A stretch of 64,000 bases of DNA from Arsukibacterium perlucidum DSM 18276 (GCF_000382165.1 NZ_KB907722.1:1-64000), one strand, 5' to 3'. Shown: positions 8,371-18,740, counted from the first letter of the stretch. Notes: generated by a model from the letters alone, not told the origin. A program made the numbers and translations.

Positions 8371-9510
8371 ATGCACGTTTTTAAGCCGAGGGTAATACAA
8401 CTGGCCGTAGTGGCTGCTGCTATTTTAATGCTGGCTGGTTGCGCCGAGCCACCTGCAGCAGCAGGCCAAAGCCAGCCAGCGTCTGAGGTGGCAGTGGTTA
8501 CCCTGAGCACCAGCACGGTTGAGCTGACCACCGAATTACCCGGCCGCACTACGGATTTTCGCCACGCTGAAATCCGGCCTCAGGTTAGCGGTATTTTACA
8601 GCAGCGACTGTTTACCGAGGGCCAATTGGTTAGCGCTGGCCAACTGCTGTATAAAATTGACCCTGCTTCCTATCAGGCTGCACTAAGCAGTGCGCAAGCG
8701 GCAGTAAATAGCGCTGAAGCGGCACAGCATAATGCCCGCTTAAAGGCGGAGCGGATTAAAGGTTTGCTGGGCAATAACGTCATTAGCCAGCAGGACGCAG
8801 ACGATGCTGATGCTGCACTGATGCAGGCCGACGCGGCGGTGGCCAGCGCCGAAGCTGCGTTATTAACAGCCCAAATAAATTTAAATTATACCGATATTAA
8901 AGCGCCGATAGCCGGCCAGATTGGCCGCTCAATGGTAACAGAAGGCGCCTTACTCACCGCTAATCAGGCGCAGGGCCTGGCGACGATTCGCCAGCTCGAC
9001 CCTATTTATGTCGATTTAACTCAGTCTAGTAACGAGCTGTTAAAACTGAAGCGGCAATTACGCGCCGATCAGCTGGCGGCTGAGGTTCGGGTTGAATTGC
9101 TGCTGGATGATGGCAGTAACTATGATGAGCCAGGCAGTTTGCAGTTCTCTGAAGTAAACGTCGATCCCGGCACCGGCATGGTGACGCTAAGGGCGGTTTT
9201 TCCGAATAAAAAGGGTGATTTGCTACCGGGTATGTTTGTGCGGGCCCGGCTGCACCACGGCAGCAATAGTCAGGCGCTGTTAGTACCGCAAAAAGCGGTT
9301 AGCCGCACCCCGAAAGGGGATGCCACGGTAATGCTGGTAAACAAAGAGCAGCAGGTTGAGCTGCGACCGGTAACCCTGGGCGCAAGTTATGGCCAGAGCT
9401 GGCTGGTAACCGCCGGCCTGAGCAGCGGTGAACAAGTGATTGTCGCCGGCCTGCAAAAAGTGCGGCCGGGTGCCACAGTAACCGTGGTTAGTGCGACAGA
9501 CGGGGAATAA
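8371..9510 (+). CDS. RND efflux periplasmic adaptor (AcrA/MexA type lipoprotein)
   Basis: A membrane-fusion protein of about 379 residues that links an inner-membrane RND pump to an outer-membrane channel. It has a lipoprotein signal ending LMLAGC (Cys24), the lipoyl-like first half (PQVSGILQQRLFTEGQLVSAGQLLYKI-type segment), a coiled-coil rich in Ala and Gln, the second lipoyl half (TDIKAPIAGQIGRS), and a beta-barrel domain (SEVNVDPGTGMVTLRA, LLPGMFVRARL). I chose ATG 8371, preceded by AGGA, over the GTG at 8329, because it gives a clean signal peptide. The pump gene follows after 3 bp. No outer-membrane TolC-like gene is in the operon, so a TolC encoded elsewhere is expected. Confidence 0.92.
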   Translation: MHVFKPRVIQLAVVAAAILMLAGCAEPPAAAGQSQPASEVAVVTLSTSTVELTTELPGRTTDFRHAEIRPQVSGILQQRLFTEGQLVSAGQLLYKIDPASYQAALSSAQAAVNSAEAAQHNARLKAERIKGLLGNNVISQQDADDADAALMQADAAVASAEAALLTAQINLNYTDIKAPIAGQIGRSMVTEGALLTANQAQGLATIRQLDPIYVDLTQSSNELLKLKRQLRADQLAAEVRVELLLDDGSNYDEPGSLQFSEVNVDPGTGMVTLRAVFPNKKGDLLPGMFVRARLHHGSNSQALLVPQKAVSRTPKGDATVMLVNKEQQVELRPVTLGASYGQSWLVTAGLSSGEQVIVAGLQKVRPGATVTVVSATDGE

Positions 9511-9513
9511 GCA

Positions 9514-12500
9514 ATGGCGAACTTTTTTATCAGCCGGCCCATTTTTGCCTGGGTTATCGCTATTGTTATTATGCTGGCCGGTTTACTGGCGATTAAACAG
9601 CTGCCGATAGAACAATATCCACGTATTGCGCCACCAGCCATCAGTATCAGTGCTTCGTACCGTGGCGCCACGGCACAAACAGCAGAATATGCAGTAACCC
9701 AGGTAATAGAGCAGGCGATGAATGGCTTAGATAACCTGATGTATATGTCGGGAAACTCTGATTCATCCGGTAATGTCAGCCTGACTCTGACCTTTGAAAC
9801 AGGCACCGATGCTGATATCGCTCAGGTACAGGTGCAAAATAAACTGCAGCAGGCGTTACCACTGTTACCGCAGGAAGTGCAGCAAAACGGGGTGCGGGTA
9901 GCGAAATCCAATGGCGGCTTCCTGATGGTGGTCGGCTTTATCTCGGAAAATGGCAGCCTTGAGCGCGATGATATTGCCGATTTTGTGGTGGCGAATATTA
10001 AAGATCCGCTAAGCCGCACCAGCGGTGTTGGTAATGTCCAGGTATTTGGCAGCCAGTACGCGATGCGGGTCTGGCTGGATGCTGACAAACTGAACCAGTA
10101 TCAGTTAACCCCGGCTGATGTTACTGCGGCAATCAGGGTCCAGAATAATCAGGTAACCGCCGGCCAGTTAGGTGGTGCACCGGCTTTACCGGGCCAGCAG
10201 TACAATGCTGCTATTCTGGCCCAGACCCGGCTGACTTCGGCCGCAGAGTTTGGCCAGATTTTGCTGAAGGTAAATGCCGACGGTGCTGTGGTTAAACTAA
10301 GCGATGTGGCGCGGGTTGAGCTCGGTGGTGAAGACTACTCGGTGATAGCGCGTTACAACGGCAAAATGGCCACCGGTTTGGCGATAGAGCTGGCCACTGG
10401 TGCTAACGCGCTGGATACCGCGGCAGCAGTAAAAGCCAAACTGGCCGAGCTGGAGCCGTACTTCCCGCAAGGCTTAAGCGCAGTTATTCCTTACGACACC
10501 ACGCCCTTTGTCGAAGTGTCCATCAGCTCAGTGGTGCAAACCCTGATTGAAGCCATTATTCTGGTGTTTCTGGTGATGTATCTGTTTTTGCAGAACTTCC
10601 GTGCCACGTTAATCCCCACCTTAGCGGTACCTGTGGTGCTGCTGGGTACCTTTGGCATTATGGCCGCCTTTGGTTTTACCATTAATACTCTGACCATGTT
10701 TGGGATGGTGCTGGCAATTGGCTTGCTGGTTGATGATGCCATAGTGGTGGTGGAGAACGTAGAGCGGGTAATGAGCGAAGAAGGTTTAGGCCCGGTCGAA
10801 GCGACCCGCAAATCAATGGGCCAGATCACCGGCGCACTGGTCGGTATTGGCCTGGTATTATCGGCCGTGTTTGTGCCAATGGCTTTTTTTGGTGGGGCTA
10901 CCGGCGCGATTTATCAGCAGTTTTCGATAACTATTGTTACGGCGATGGCACTGTCGGTGCTGGTGGCGTTAATTTTTACCCCGGCGCTGTGCGCTACTAT
11001 GCTTAAGCCCATTAAAGGTGATCATCAGGCAAAACGCGGGTTTTTCGGCTGGTTTAACCGTGGCTTTGATCGCAGCAACCAGAGTTACCAGCGCGGGGTC
11101 GCCGGTATGCTGGCGCGGCCAAAACGCTCGATGTTGATTTACGGCGTTATTGTCGCGGTGATGGCGCTGATGTTTATGCGCTTGCCTACCTCGTTTTTAC
11201 CGGAAGAGGATCAGGGGGTATTTTTAACCATGGTCCAGTTGCCAACCGGCGCCAGCCAACAGCGGACCGAGGCGGTAATGGATCAGGTAGCGGCTCATTA
11301 TGCTACCGAACAGGCGGTACAGTCGGTGTTTACGGTATCCGGCTTCAGCTTTGCCGGCCGCGGTCAGAATATGGGATTGGCGTTTGTGCGCCTGGCCGAC
11401 TGGGACCAGCGCGGCGCGGCCGACAGTGTGCAGGCCGTAATAGGCCGGGCCTGGGGCTTTTTTGGCACAGTAAAAGAAGCGCAGATTTTTGCCTTTAACC
11501 TGCCGCCGATTGCCGAGCTGGGGCGGGCTACCGGTTTTTCGTTATTTTTACAAGACCGCGGCGGTTTAGGCCACGATGCCCTGCTGAATGCCCGCAACCA
11601 ATTGCTGGGCATGGCAGCGCAACAGCAAAACCTGATCGGGGTAAGGCCCAACGGCATGGAAGATGCGCCTCAACTGCAAATTGAAGTGGATCAGTTAAAA
11701 GCCCGGGCGCTGGGCGTATCGCTAAGTGATATTAACCAGACCTTAGCAATTGGCTGGGGCTCAACTTACGTTAACGATTTTACCGATCGCGGCCGGGTGA
11801 AGAAGGTGTTTGTCCAGGCGGAGCCACAATTCCGGATGACCCCGGAAGATATCCAGCGCTGGCATGTACGTAATAGCAGCGGCGAGATGGTTAGTTTCAG
11901 CTCGTTTGCCAGCAGCGATTGGGTATATGGCCCGCAGCGGCTGGAGCGCTACAACGGCGTATCAGCAATGGAAATTCAGGGTGAGCCGGCGCCCGGCACC
12001 AGCTCGGGTGATGCGATGGCTACCATGGAGCAGTTAATCAGTCAGTTGCCGGCGGGTATTGGCTTTGAGTGGACGGCGACGTCTTATCAGGAAAAACTAT
12101 CAGGCTCGCAGGCGCCGGCGCTGTATGCGTTATCTATTCTGGTGGTGTTTTTATGTCTGGCCGCCTTGTATGAAAGCTGGAGTGTGCCTTTTGCGGTGAT
12201 ATTAGTGGTGCCGCTGGGGATTATCGGTGCCTTAATTGCCGCTTATCTGCGGGGCATGGGTAACGATGTTTACTTTCAGGTAGGGCTGTTAACTACCATG
12301 GGCCTCGCCTCAAAAAATGCCATTTTAATTGTTGAGTTCGCCCGTGAGTTGCAAAATCAGGGCCGCGAGCTGACAGCGGCAATTCTGGAAGCAGTGCGGC
12401 TGCGCTTAAGGCCAATCATTATGACCTCGATGGCATTCTCGCTGGGGGTGTTGCCTTTGGTCATCAGCTCAGGCGCCGGTTCGGCCAGCCGCAATGCGAT

Positions 12501-12612
12501 TGGCACCGGTGTATTGGGCGGGATGATTTCAGCTACCGTGCTGGCGGTGTTTTTAGTGCCGGTGTTTTACCTGGTGGTGATGAAGCTGTTTTCCAGAAAA
12601 ACGGTTAATTAA
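9514..12612 (+). CDS. RND multidrug efflux transporter (AcrB/MexB type, HAE1)
   Basis: A 1032-residue inner-membrane RND pump of the hydrophobic/amphiphilic efflux family, which exports drugs, dyes or detergents using the proton gradient. The N-terminus [17 protein letters not shown] is typical. The proton-relay aspartates D407 and D408 lie in [16 protein letters not shown], at the same positions as in AcrB. The second half repeats the pattern with [14 protein letters not shown]. Twelve transmembrane helices and two large periplasmic loops are expected from length and layout. It sits 3 bp after its adaptor and is followed by a strong terminator, so the two genes form a complete transcription unit. 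The actual substrate range cannot be read from sequence. Confidence 0.95.
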   Translation: MANFFISRPIFAWVIAIVIMLAGLLAIKQLPIEQYPRIAPPAISISASYRGATAQTAEYAVTQVIEQAMNGLDNLMYMSGNSDSSGNVSLTLTFETGTDADIAQVQVQNKLQQALPLLPQEVQQNGVRVAKSNGGFLMVVGFISENGSLERDDIADFVVANIKDPLSRTSGVGNVQVFGSQYAMRVWLDADKLNQYQLTPADVTAAIRVQNNQVTAGQLGGAPALPGQQYNAAILAQTRLTSAAEFGQILLKVNADGAVVKLSDVARVELGGEDYSVIARYNGKMATGLAIELATGANALDTAAAVKAKLAELEPYFPQGLSAVIPYDTTPFVEVSISSVVQTLIEAIILVFLVMYLFLQNFRATLIPTLAVPVVLLGTFGIMAAFGFTINTLTMFGMVLAIGLLVDDAIVVVENVERVMSEEGLGPVEATRKSMGQITGALVGIGLVLSAVFVPMAFFGGATGAIYQQFSITIVTAMALSVLVALIFTPALCATMLKPIKGDHQAKRGFFGWFNRGFDRSNQSYQRGVAGMLARPKRSMLIYGVIVAVMALMFMRLPTSFLPEEDQGVFLTMVQLPTGASQQRTEAVMDQVAAHYATEQAVQSVFTVSGFSFAGRGQNMGLAFVRLADWDQRGAADSVQAVIGRAWGFFGTVKEAQIFAFNLPPIAELGRATGFSLFLQDRGGLGHDALLNARNQLLGMAAQQQNLIGVRPNGMEDAPQLQIEVDQLKARALGVSLSDINQTLAIGWGSTYVNDFTDRGRVKKVFVQAEPQFRMTPEDIQRWHVRNSSGEMVSFSSFASSDWVYGPQRLERYNGVSAMEIQGEPAPGTSSGDAMATMEQLISQLPAGIGFEWTATSYQEKLSGSQAPALYALSILVVFLCLAALYESWSVPFAVILVVPLGIIGALIAAYLRGMGNDVYFQVGLLTTMGLASKNAILIVEFARELQNQGRELTAAILEAVRLRLRPIIMTSMAFSLGVLPLVISSGAGSASRNAIGTGVLGGMISATVLAVFLVPVFYLVVMKLFSRKTVN

Positions 12613-12645
12613 AAAGCATACGTAAATTAAAAAGTTAGTACCTTT

Positions 12646-12687
12646 GCCAGCTAATCCGTTTTGCAATTGCGGTTAGCTGGCTTTTTT
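12646..12687 (+). terminator. Intrinsic terminator of the efflux operon
   Basis: GCCAGCTAATCCG (12646-12658) pairs with CGGTTAGCTGGC (12670-12681) with a single bulged base, followed by a run of six T. It ends the adaptor-pump transcript 34 bp after the pump stop codon. The TetR gene's stop codon lies just beyond, reading the opposite way, so the region separates the two convergent genes. Confidence 0.88.
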
Positions 12688-12704
12688 ATGGCTGGTTTTG
12701 GGGC

Positions 12705-13322
12705 TCAGGCTTTTTTCAGGCCCAGCAGCATGGCGTCAATTAACTTTGGGGCATGCTGCATTAAATCGCATTGCTGTGGTTTTAATAAAAAGTGGCTGAT
12801 AATGCCGCCAACATACATATGCAGCGCTACTGCCGCCAGCCTCGGACTAATACCCGGGCGAAGCATGCCGGCTTGCTCTGCCCGTTCAAAAGCGCGCTGC
12901 ATTACGGCAACCGCTTCTTCATCCAGTTTATCCTGCTGGTTTACCGCCGGGTTCAGCTCATCTATATATTCACAGCGATGGAATACAATAGTCAGTACCC
13001 GGTGATGCTGGGCACTGGAAGCAATAAGGCGTAAGCCGTTGCTCATTAAGTCGTGTAACTGACTGAACGGGTCGGCAGCGGGGTTGGCATCTACCGCGGC
13101 CAGCAAATGCTGAAAGGGTAAACGGACCCGTAATAACATGGCGTTAAATAAGTCTGCTTTATTCTGGAAATGCCAGTAAATGGCGCCACGGGTTACCCCG
13201 GCAGCGGCCGCTATTTTTTCAAGCGTGGTACGTGATACACCATGCTCAAAAAACAGCAGTTCGGCGGCATCAAGTATAGCGGCGCGGGTGCTTTCTGCTT
13301 CGGCTTTTGTACGTCTGGCCAT
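12705..13322 (-). CDS. TetR/AcrR-family repressor
   Basis: A 205-residue TetR-family regulator. The N-terminal helix-turn-helix is clear (STRAAILDAAELLFFEHG, then TTLEKIAAAAGVTRGAIYWHF), and the rest is a helical ligand pocket of the AcrR/TtgR type. Such proteins repress drug efflux operons and release when the pocket binds a compound. It is transcribed towards the pump genes and ends next to their terminator, and a matching palindrome lies in the pump promoter at 8273-8290, so I infer it represses the pump. No similar palindrome was found upstream of its own gene, so autoregulation is not evident. Confidence 0.9.
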   Translation of the reverse strand: MARRTKAEAESTRAAILDAAELLFFEHGVSRTTLEKIAAAAGVTRGAIYWHFQNKADLFNAMLLRVRLPFQHLLAAVDANPAADPFSQLHDLMSNGLRLIASSAQHHRVLTIVFHRCEYIDELNPAVNQQDKLDEEAVAVMQRAFERAEQAGMLRPGISPRLAAVALHMYVGGIISHFLLKPQQCDLMQHAPKLIDAMLLGLKKA

Positions 13323-13452
13323 AGTTAGTAGTTAATAATTAAATGTGGTTAGTATGGTTAAAAAAATAGCATAGGCTGATACTAACAGATCAAACACGAT
13401 AGCTCTAATGGCATTATCAACAGCGGTAATGGCAAACGCGGCTTGGCAGCGG

Positions 13453-14157
13453 TTATTTTATAACAAAATCAAAATACTGGTCGGTATACACCGGTGGTTG
13501 GTGGGTGAAGTGCCACCACTCCATGCTGTAAACTTTAAAGCCGGCCTGCAACATAATGCTTTCCAGCAATTGACGGTTGGCTTGCTGGTCACGGCTGATA
13601 GCGGGGTGGCCAACATTAGATATCGGGTCAAACATATCAAAAGGTGAGCCCATATCCAGTAGTTGCCAGTTGCCAGCTGCATCCGGCCGGGCCAGGGTTA
13701 AGTCGATAGTGCTGCCGCGGCTATGGCCGGATTTTTCGGCAATATATTCGCCAACCAGCTGATCTTTGCCCAGGTTAGGGTAATACTGCAGCTTGGTGCT
13801 GGTATCGGTTAAATCAGCAGCCCAGCGCATAAAGTGGTTTACCGCCCGCTGTGGCCGGTAGCAATCAAAAATCCACAGGGTCAGGCCTTTGGCCGCGGCT
13901 GCTTGTTGGGCTTTTACCAGGGCGTTAGCGGCATTCTGCTGTAAATAACACTTATTAGCCTGATAACCATCAACCTGACTGCCAACAAAATTATCACTGC
14001 CCAGGTAAGCCATATGAATTTGGGCATCAGGCAGCAGAGATGCAACATCAGTAAAATCAGCAGGGACGGCATTTAGCTGCTGCACGGGTTCGGTTGCTGC
14101 CAGCAAAGGGCTGACAAGGGTTTGCAAAGCAAACAATGTTATTAAGGCTGTTTTCAT
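13453..14157 (-). CDS. D-alanyl-D-alanine dipeptidase (VanX/DdpX family), exported
   Basis: A zinc dipeptidase of about 234 residues that cleaves D-Ala-D-Ala. Both zinc motifs are present: SGHSRGSTIDLTL (the SxHxxGxxxD signature) and EWWHF near the end (Glu base plus His ligand); the intervening IFDCYRPQRAV is also typical. An N-terminal signal peptide (MKTALITLFALQTLVSPLLAA) places it in the periplasm, so it is more likely nutritional than a vancomycin resistance factor. I chose ATG 14157 over a further upstream start because the signal peptide begins there. Its ATG overlaps the stop of the transporter gene by four bases, so the two are translationally coupled. Confidence 0.88.
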   Translation of the reverse strand: MKTALITLFALQTLVSPLLAATEPVQQLNAVPADFTDVASLLPDAQIHMAYLGSDNFVGSQVDGYQANKCYLQQNAANALVKAQQAAAAKGLTLWIFDCYRPQRAVNHFMRWAADLTDTSTKLQYYPNLGKDQLVGEYIAEKSGHSRGSTIDLTLARPDAAGNWQLLDMGSPFDMFDPISNVGHPAISRDQQANRQLLESIMLQAGFKVYSMEWWHFTHQPPVYTDQYFDFVIK

Positions 14158-15548
14158 ATCATCAGTACTCCGGCAATAACGAAACTGAGCAATGCAATGG
14201 CACCACAAACCAGGGCATAGGGCAGCTGGGTTTTTACATGTTCCAGCAAGTCACAGCCGGCGGCCACAGAGCTGACCGCAGTACTGTCTGAGATAGGCGA
14301 GCAGTGATCGCCAAACACGCCACCACTTAAAATAGCGGCCAGCACAAGCTGCGGCGGCAAGCCCAGTAAGGTGACCATCGGCATGCCGATAGGAATTAGA
14401 ATGGCAAAGGTGCCCCAGCTGGTGCCGGTGGTAAACGAAATTAACGCCCCGGCTAAAAACAGCAGCGCCGGGATCAGCACCTGCGGCAGGTTCTGGTCAA
14501 CTATGCTGGCGATAAAAGTACCGGTACCCAGCAGTTTTAAACTGGAGCCCAGCGCCAGCGATAACAACACTATGGTGACCAACGGTAACAGTTCACTGAT
14601 CCCCTTAAAGCCAATATCGACCAGTTGCTGGTGAGCAAAGCGGCGGCTCAGCAGCATCATGGCGTATACCACCACGCACGACAGCGCCGTGGCATACAGC
14701 ACTGATTTAGAACCCGAACCCTGCACCAGCTGGCCATTGCCGGTTAACAGCATAAAGCCGAGCATGGCCGCTACCAGGGTAACCAGCGGCACTAACATAT
14801 AGGACGGGTGGCTGGGTGGTGTTTCAATTTCGCTATGGTGAGACAGGGTATGCAGCTGTTGCTCTGATTTACGCATCGGCCCGTACACCTTGCCACTGAT
14901 GATGGTATACAGCACCACCACTAACGTTATCAGCGCATAGAAATTCAAAGGAATAGTGCCAATTAAAATAGCTACCGGGCTTTGGGGTAAATCGTAGGTG
15001 CTAAGCAGCCCCAGAATATAAGCGCCCCAGCCATTCAGTAAAATAATAATGCAAATCGGCGCACTGGTACTGTCGATAATATAGGCCAGCCGGGCCCGGC
15101 TCATTTTAAATTTATCGAACAGGCCGCGCGAGCTGATACCGGCGGTAAGTGAGCTTAAGTTAGATTCAATAAAGGTCACGCTACTGATGAAAAACGTCAG
15201 TAAACCAGCCTGGCGGCCATTGCGGGCAATGCCTTTATTCACCAGCATCGCCACCGTAGCCGACACCCCGCCGGAATAACGCATATAAGCCAGTAAGCCA
15301 CCTACCAGCAACGAGAACATTAAAATGCGGGAATTATCGGCGTCACCAGTAACGGCAATAATCCGCTCCAGAGTTTGAATACTGCCATCCAGCAATAAAC
15401 CTGCACCAAAGCTCTGGCCGTTTTGCAGAAAAATCAGCAACTCCGAGGTACATAGTGATAACAGCAACGCCAGTATCACTTCTTTGCGCCATAGTACTAC
15501 GGCAATGGCGACGACCGCCGGAAGTAGGGTTAACCAGTCTGCCACCAT
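14154..15548 (-). CDS. NhaC-family transporter
   Basis: A 464-residue polytopic membrane protein of the NhaC Na+/H+ antiporter family. About eleven to twelve hydrophobic segments can be seen, with family-type stretches such as SSVTFIESNLSSLTAG, ISFTTGTSWGTFAILIPIGMP and GGVFGDHCSPISDSTAVSS. NhaC-like proteins exchange sodium for protons or for organic anions and amino acids. Coupling to a periplasmic D-Ala-D-Ala dipeptidase by an ATGA overlap suggests that here it may take up D-alanine or a dipeptide, an inference from context only. GGAG precedes the ATG at 15546-15548. Confidence 0.82.
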   Translation of the reverse strand: MVADWLTLLPAVVAIAVVLWRKEVILALLLSLCTSELLIFLQNGQSFGAGLLLDGSIQTLERIIAVTGDADNSRILMFSLLVGGLLAYMRYSGGVSATVAMLVNKGIARNGRQAGLLTFFISSVTFIESNLSSLTAGISSRGLFDKFKMSRARLAYIIDSTSAPICIIILLNGWGAYILGLLSTYDLPQSPVAILIGTIPLNFYALITLVVVLYTIISGKVYGPMRKSEQQLHTLSHHSEIETPPSHPSYMLVPLVTLVAAMLGFMLLTGNGQLVQGSGSKSVLYATALSCVVVYAMMLLSRRFAHQQLVDIGFKGISELLPLVTIVLLSLALGSSLKLLGTGTFIASIVDQNLPQVLIPALLFLAGALISFTTGTSWGTFAILIPIGMPMVTLLGLPPQLVLAAILSGGVFGDHCSPISDSTAVSSVAAGCDLLEHVKTQLPYALVCGAIALLSFVIAGVLMI

Positions 15549-15797
15549 AGGCTCCTTTTTATTGTTGTTCTTGCCATGCTTGGTAACTAAAAACGATTTA
15601 GCTCAAGCCTTTACTTTTATACAGCTATCAGCAGCAGCGGGCAAGCCGGCTACTGGCGTTTTAGCGGTTTTCTGCTTTACTTAGTGGGCTCTAAACTAAG
15701 TCACTCTGACTTAAATTTTCTTAACCTGAAGCTTGCCCTCGTGGTCTGGTATGCCGTTAGCCGGTGAAATGCAGCATCAGTACCATGGAGGTTAGTT

Positions 15798-16571
15798 ATG
15801 CGTTTTCTTAAATATGCTGTAGTAGGGTTGCTGTTTTGTAGTTTTCTGGTAGAGGCTGCTTTGGTCCGCGGCGCTGGCCGTGGCTCAGAAACCGCCACCA
15901 GTCCGCAAAGTTATGGTTTGCATGATAACAGCTATTTTAATGACAGCTATCTGCTGGCCGGCGCCCCGGCCATTAACCGGGTTAGCTTTACCAGCGGTGA
16001 GTTACCGCTATTAGCGGTACCGCGGGACTGCTGGCTGATATTGCCTTTTGATTCTTTTCCACCGCCGGAGTTCTGGCAGGAAGACCCTTGTTATTATCAG
16101 TTTGAACTGGGCGAACAGCTGGATTTTGAAAGCGCCTTAATTTGGGATTTCCCGGCGGCATTTGCTGCGGAATTCAGCTGGACCTTGCGCCAGGGCGAGC
16201 AAAGCTGGGCGTTTTCCAGTTTACGCGAGAATGACTTTAACCCGGCTGCCGCAATGCCGGATGACTTGCTGCCTGGTGAATACTGGCTGACTTTTAGCAG
16301 TACCTTTTATTCCGGCCCGGACAGTGATTTTTATTATCGCAATAATCGCGATGAATGTTATCCAGTGTTTCTGGATGACGGTGATGAAAATTGCTATTAC
16401 TACACTGGCAACCGCTCTGACGTGCTGAGCTTTAGTTCGCCTTCTGAACAGGTATTTATTCTGGAGCAAAGGGCAGTGCAGGTGCCGCTGCCGTCTACTT
16501 TGAGTTTATTTACCGGGCTAGGGTTGCTGCTGTTTGCCCGGCGCAAGTTGTTTAGCGCGCGCCAGCGCTAA
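15798..16571 (+). CDS. PEP-CTERM-like exported protein of unknown function
   Basis: A 257-residue exported protein. It has an N-terminal signal peptide (MRFLKYAVVGLLFCSFLVEA), a hydrophilic centre rich in Tyr, Asp and Asn with paired cysteines, and a C-terminal tail starting at residue 229: VPLPSTLSLF, then a hydrophobic span and the basic end ARRKLF. This layout (V-P-x-P motif, membrane span, Arg cluster) is that of PEP-CTERM sorting signals, which exosortases process; the Glu of the classic motif is replaced by Leu. No exosortase gene is in the window. The central region matches nothing I recognise. GGAGG precedes the ATG. Its 3' end overlaps the convergent TPR gene by 54 bp. Confidence 0.65.
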   Translation: MRFLKYAVVGLLFCSFLVEAALVRGAGRGSETATSPQSYGLHDNSYFNDSYLLAGAPAINRVSFTSGELPLLAVPRDCWLILPFDSFPPPEFWQEDPCYYQFELGEQLDFESALIWDFPAAFAAEFSWTLRQGEQSWAFSSLRENDFNPAAAMPDDLLPGEYWLTFSSTFYSGPDSDFYYRNNRDECYPVFLDDGDENCYYYTGNRSDVLSFSSPSEQVFILEQRAVQVPLPSTLSLFTGLGLLLFARRKLFSARQR

Positions 16572-18740
16572 CTGGCGTTGCTCGCTTATAGCGTTATCCA
16601 GTTGCTGGCGCAGTGGCGCCAGCTGCTCTTTTGGAATAGTGTCAAAAATAGGATCGTCAAAAGTCCACCATTCGCGCCAGCCATAGGCCAACGCCAGTTG
16701 AAGCTGTTGTATTGCCAGCTTATTATCACCTTGCAAAGCAGCCAGTCGCGCCGCAAGATGATTAAGATAGCTGTCTCTTAGCTCGCTTTGCATGGCGTCA
16801 TCCAATCGTTGCTGGCATTGAACCAGCAGCTTATCAGCTTGCTGAGTTTGGTCTTGTTGTTGCAAAGCCCAGGCTATTTCAATGGCCGGACTGCACATGG
16901 GCATACTGTAAAGTTCATTATCGCTAAAACTCCGGTAGCTCTGAAAGAGCAGATTAATTGCCTCTGACTGTTCACCTCGCAACATTTGGTATAATGCCGC
17001 CTCGAATTTTAACCAAGTGTCATCTGGGCTTGCAGCTAACTCAAATTCCATTTCTGCAAAAAGTGTTTGAGAATCACCAACACGTAGTAAATAGTTGGAA
17101 CGATATGTGGAGTTGGTAGCCAGTTCCGGCTCCAGCTCACTCAGATTTAGAGTTAGCAGTAAGCCGCGGTAATTTTGTGGATAGTAACTGTTGTCTGGTG
17201 ATAATTGCCAGGCCTGATGCCAGTGATGCAAACTGTCGGCCAATTGGCCCTGATGAAATGCGTTTAACGCCAGGCCGGCATAACCCGTTGGTGACGTCGG
17301 AAAGTCCTGCACTAACTGATTAAAACTACTTAGTGCCTCAGCAAACTGGCCTCTGATAGCCTGTTCATAACCACGGTTATATTGTATGGCGACTGATACC
17401 GGATCCAGCTGATAAGCCCGTTCCAGAGCTTCTAACGCTTGATCATAGCGGCCTGAGCGTTTAAGTGTCAGGTATTGCCACATATGGGCGATGGCCAGGT
17501 TGGGGTTAAGCTGGATTGCGATAGCAAAGTTACTAAGCGCCTGCTCCTCCTGTTGCAACATATCAAATAACCTGCCTTTAACTGCATAAGCTTCAGCCAG
17601 TTGTGGTGCCCGGGCAATCGCTTTATCCAGATATTCCATACCAAGGGTCGTTGCTATCTCAGTTTTTATGATGCCAAACTCTTTGCTGCTATCAGCCAGC
17701 AATAATAAGGCATCAGCCAGGCCAACATAGGCCAGGGCATATTCCGGGTCCTGACCGATGGCTTGTTCAAATAAACTACGGGCCTGCTGCATTGCTTCAC
17801 TGGTTTGCAGCCGGTATTGCTCACGGGCTTTTAAGTAACTTAAATAAGCATCGGCACTGTCGGTGCTGGCATTGGCTGATAAATCCTGCAGGGTGCTGCC
17901 CGGTGCCAGGCTGGCCTGCAAGGCATTGGCGACCGAGCGCGCCACTTCGGTTTCCAGTGCAAAGATATCGGTTAGCTCACGTTGTAACTGCTGGCTCCAT
18001 AAGGTTTGGCCGCTCTGGCCATCGAGCAGCTGCAGCCGGATCTGCAATTGCTGGCCCTCGCGGCTGATGCTGCCGGTAAGTAAGGTAGCAACCTGCAGCC
18101 GGCTGGCAATTTGTGGCAAGCTTAATTGCTGACGACTTAATACCTGACCAGAACTGGCCGCGGCGACGATCAGGCCAGGGCTGCGACCGAGCTGGCTGCT
18201 GATTTCCTCAGCCAGGCTATTTGCCAGTAAATCCAGCTCAGGTTCTTTTTCAGCTAAGGCGCGCTCAGGGCTGTTTGCAAGCTCAGGGCTGTTTTCCGGT
18301 GGATTTTCAGTCGGGGCTAACTGAGTAAACGGCAGCACCGCTATCGAGTTCGCTGCCAGCACATTTAGCGGTTCTGGCTTGGCGGCGGGCCGGCTGGCAA
18401 GATAGTACTGATAACCCAGCAATGCGCAGCCGCTGCTGAGCAGCACTAACATAATAAGCTGTTTAGCACCGAACGTGGCCGGTAGCTGGCCATCGACATC
18501 TGCTATGGCCTGCAGCCGGCCATCCTGATACTGATAAAACCAGGCCAGATACAGCAGCAATGGCAGCGCTGCAAACAGGCTGATAGCCACAATATTGCCC
18601 ACCACCGGCGGTAGCTGTAATAGCTGGCTGACTACCGCCACAACCTGCAGTGCCAGCCAGACAATCACGAGGTAGGGCAGGATGGTGCTAAGCACCCTTC
18701 GGCGGCGAAGTTGCTGGTAAAACTGGCTGAGCTTAAACAA
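16518..18740 (-). CDS. Membrane-anchored TolB-like / TPR-repeat protein
   Basis: About 740 residues from the TTG start. Near the N-terminus are two or three membrane helices (STILPYLVIVWLALQVVAVV, IVAISLFAALPLLLYLAWF, LIMLVLLSSGCALLGYQYY). A TolB-like domain follows (NSIAVLPFTQLA ... LANSLAEEISSQLGR ... LLTGSISREGQQLQIRLQL), then tetratricopeptide repeats to the end. Proteins of this layout often follow a CadC or adenylate-cyclase effector domain; none is present here. The frame remains open to a GTG at 18857, but that lies inside a repeat element, so I prefer TTG 18738-18740, with AGGGA eight bases upstream and a family-type start (FxxQLRRRRV). Function unknown. Confidence 0.7.
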   Translation of the reverse strand: MFKLSQFYQQLRRRRVLSTILPYLVIVWLALQVVAVVSQLLQLPPVVGNIVAISLFAALPLLLYLAWFYQYQDGRLQAIADVDGQLPATFGAKQLIMLVLLSSGCALLGYQYYLASRPAAKPEPLNVLAANSIAVLPFTQLAPTENPPENSPELANSPERALAEKEPELDLLANSLAEEISSQLGRSPGLIVAAASSGQVLSRQQLSLPQIASRLQVATLLTGSISREGQQLQIRLQLLDGQSGQTLWSQQLQRELTDIFALETEVARSVANALQASLAPGSTLQDLSANASTDSADAYLSYLKAREQYRLQTSEAMQQARSLFEQAIGQDPEYALAYVGLADALLLLADSSKEFGIIKTEIATTLGMEYLDKAIARAPQLAEAYAVKGRLFDMLQQEEQALSNFAIAIQLNPNLAIAHMWQYLTLKRSGRYDQALEALERAYQLDPVSVAIQYNRGYEQAIRGQFAEALSSFNQLVQDFPTSPTGYAGLALNAFHQGQLADSLHHWHQAWQLSPDNSYYPQNYRGLLLTLNLSELEPELATNSTYRSNYLLRVGDSQTLFAEMEFELAASPDDTWLKFEAALYQMLRGEQSEAINLLFQSYRSFSDNELYSMPMCSPAIEIAWALQQQDQTQQADKLLVQCQQRLDDAMQSELRDSYLNHLAARLAALQGDNKLAIQQLQLALAYGWREWWTFDDPIFDTIPKEQLAPLRQQLDNAISEQRQLALARAKQLAPGKQQQP

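Noticed and set aside
13453-14157. Vancomycin-resistance gene vanX
   Set aside because: The enzyme family is right, but it has a signal peptide and no vanHA partners, so a nutritional or recycling role fits better.
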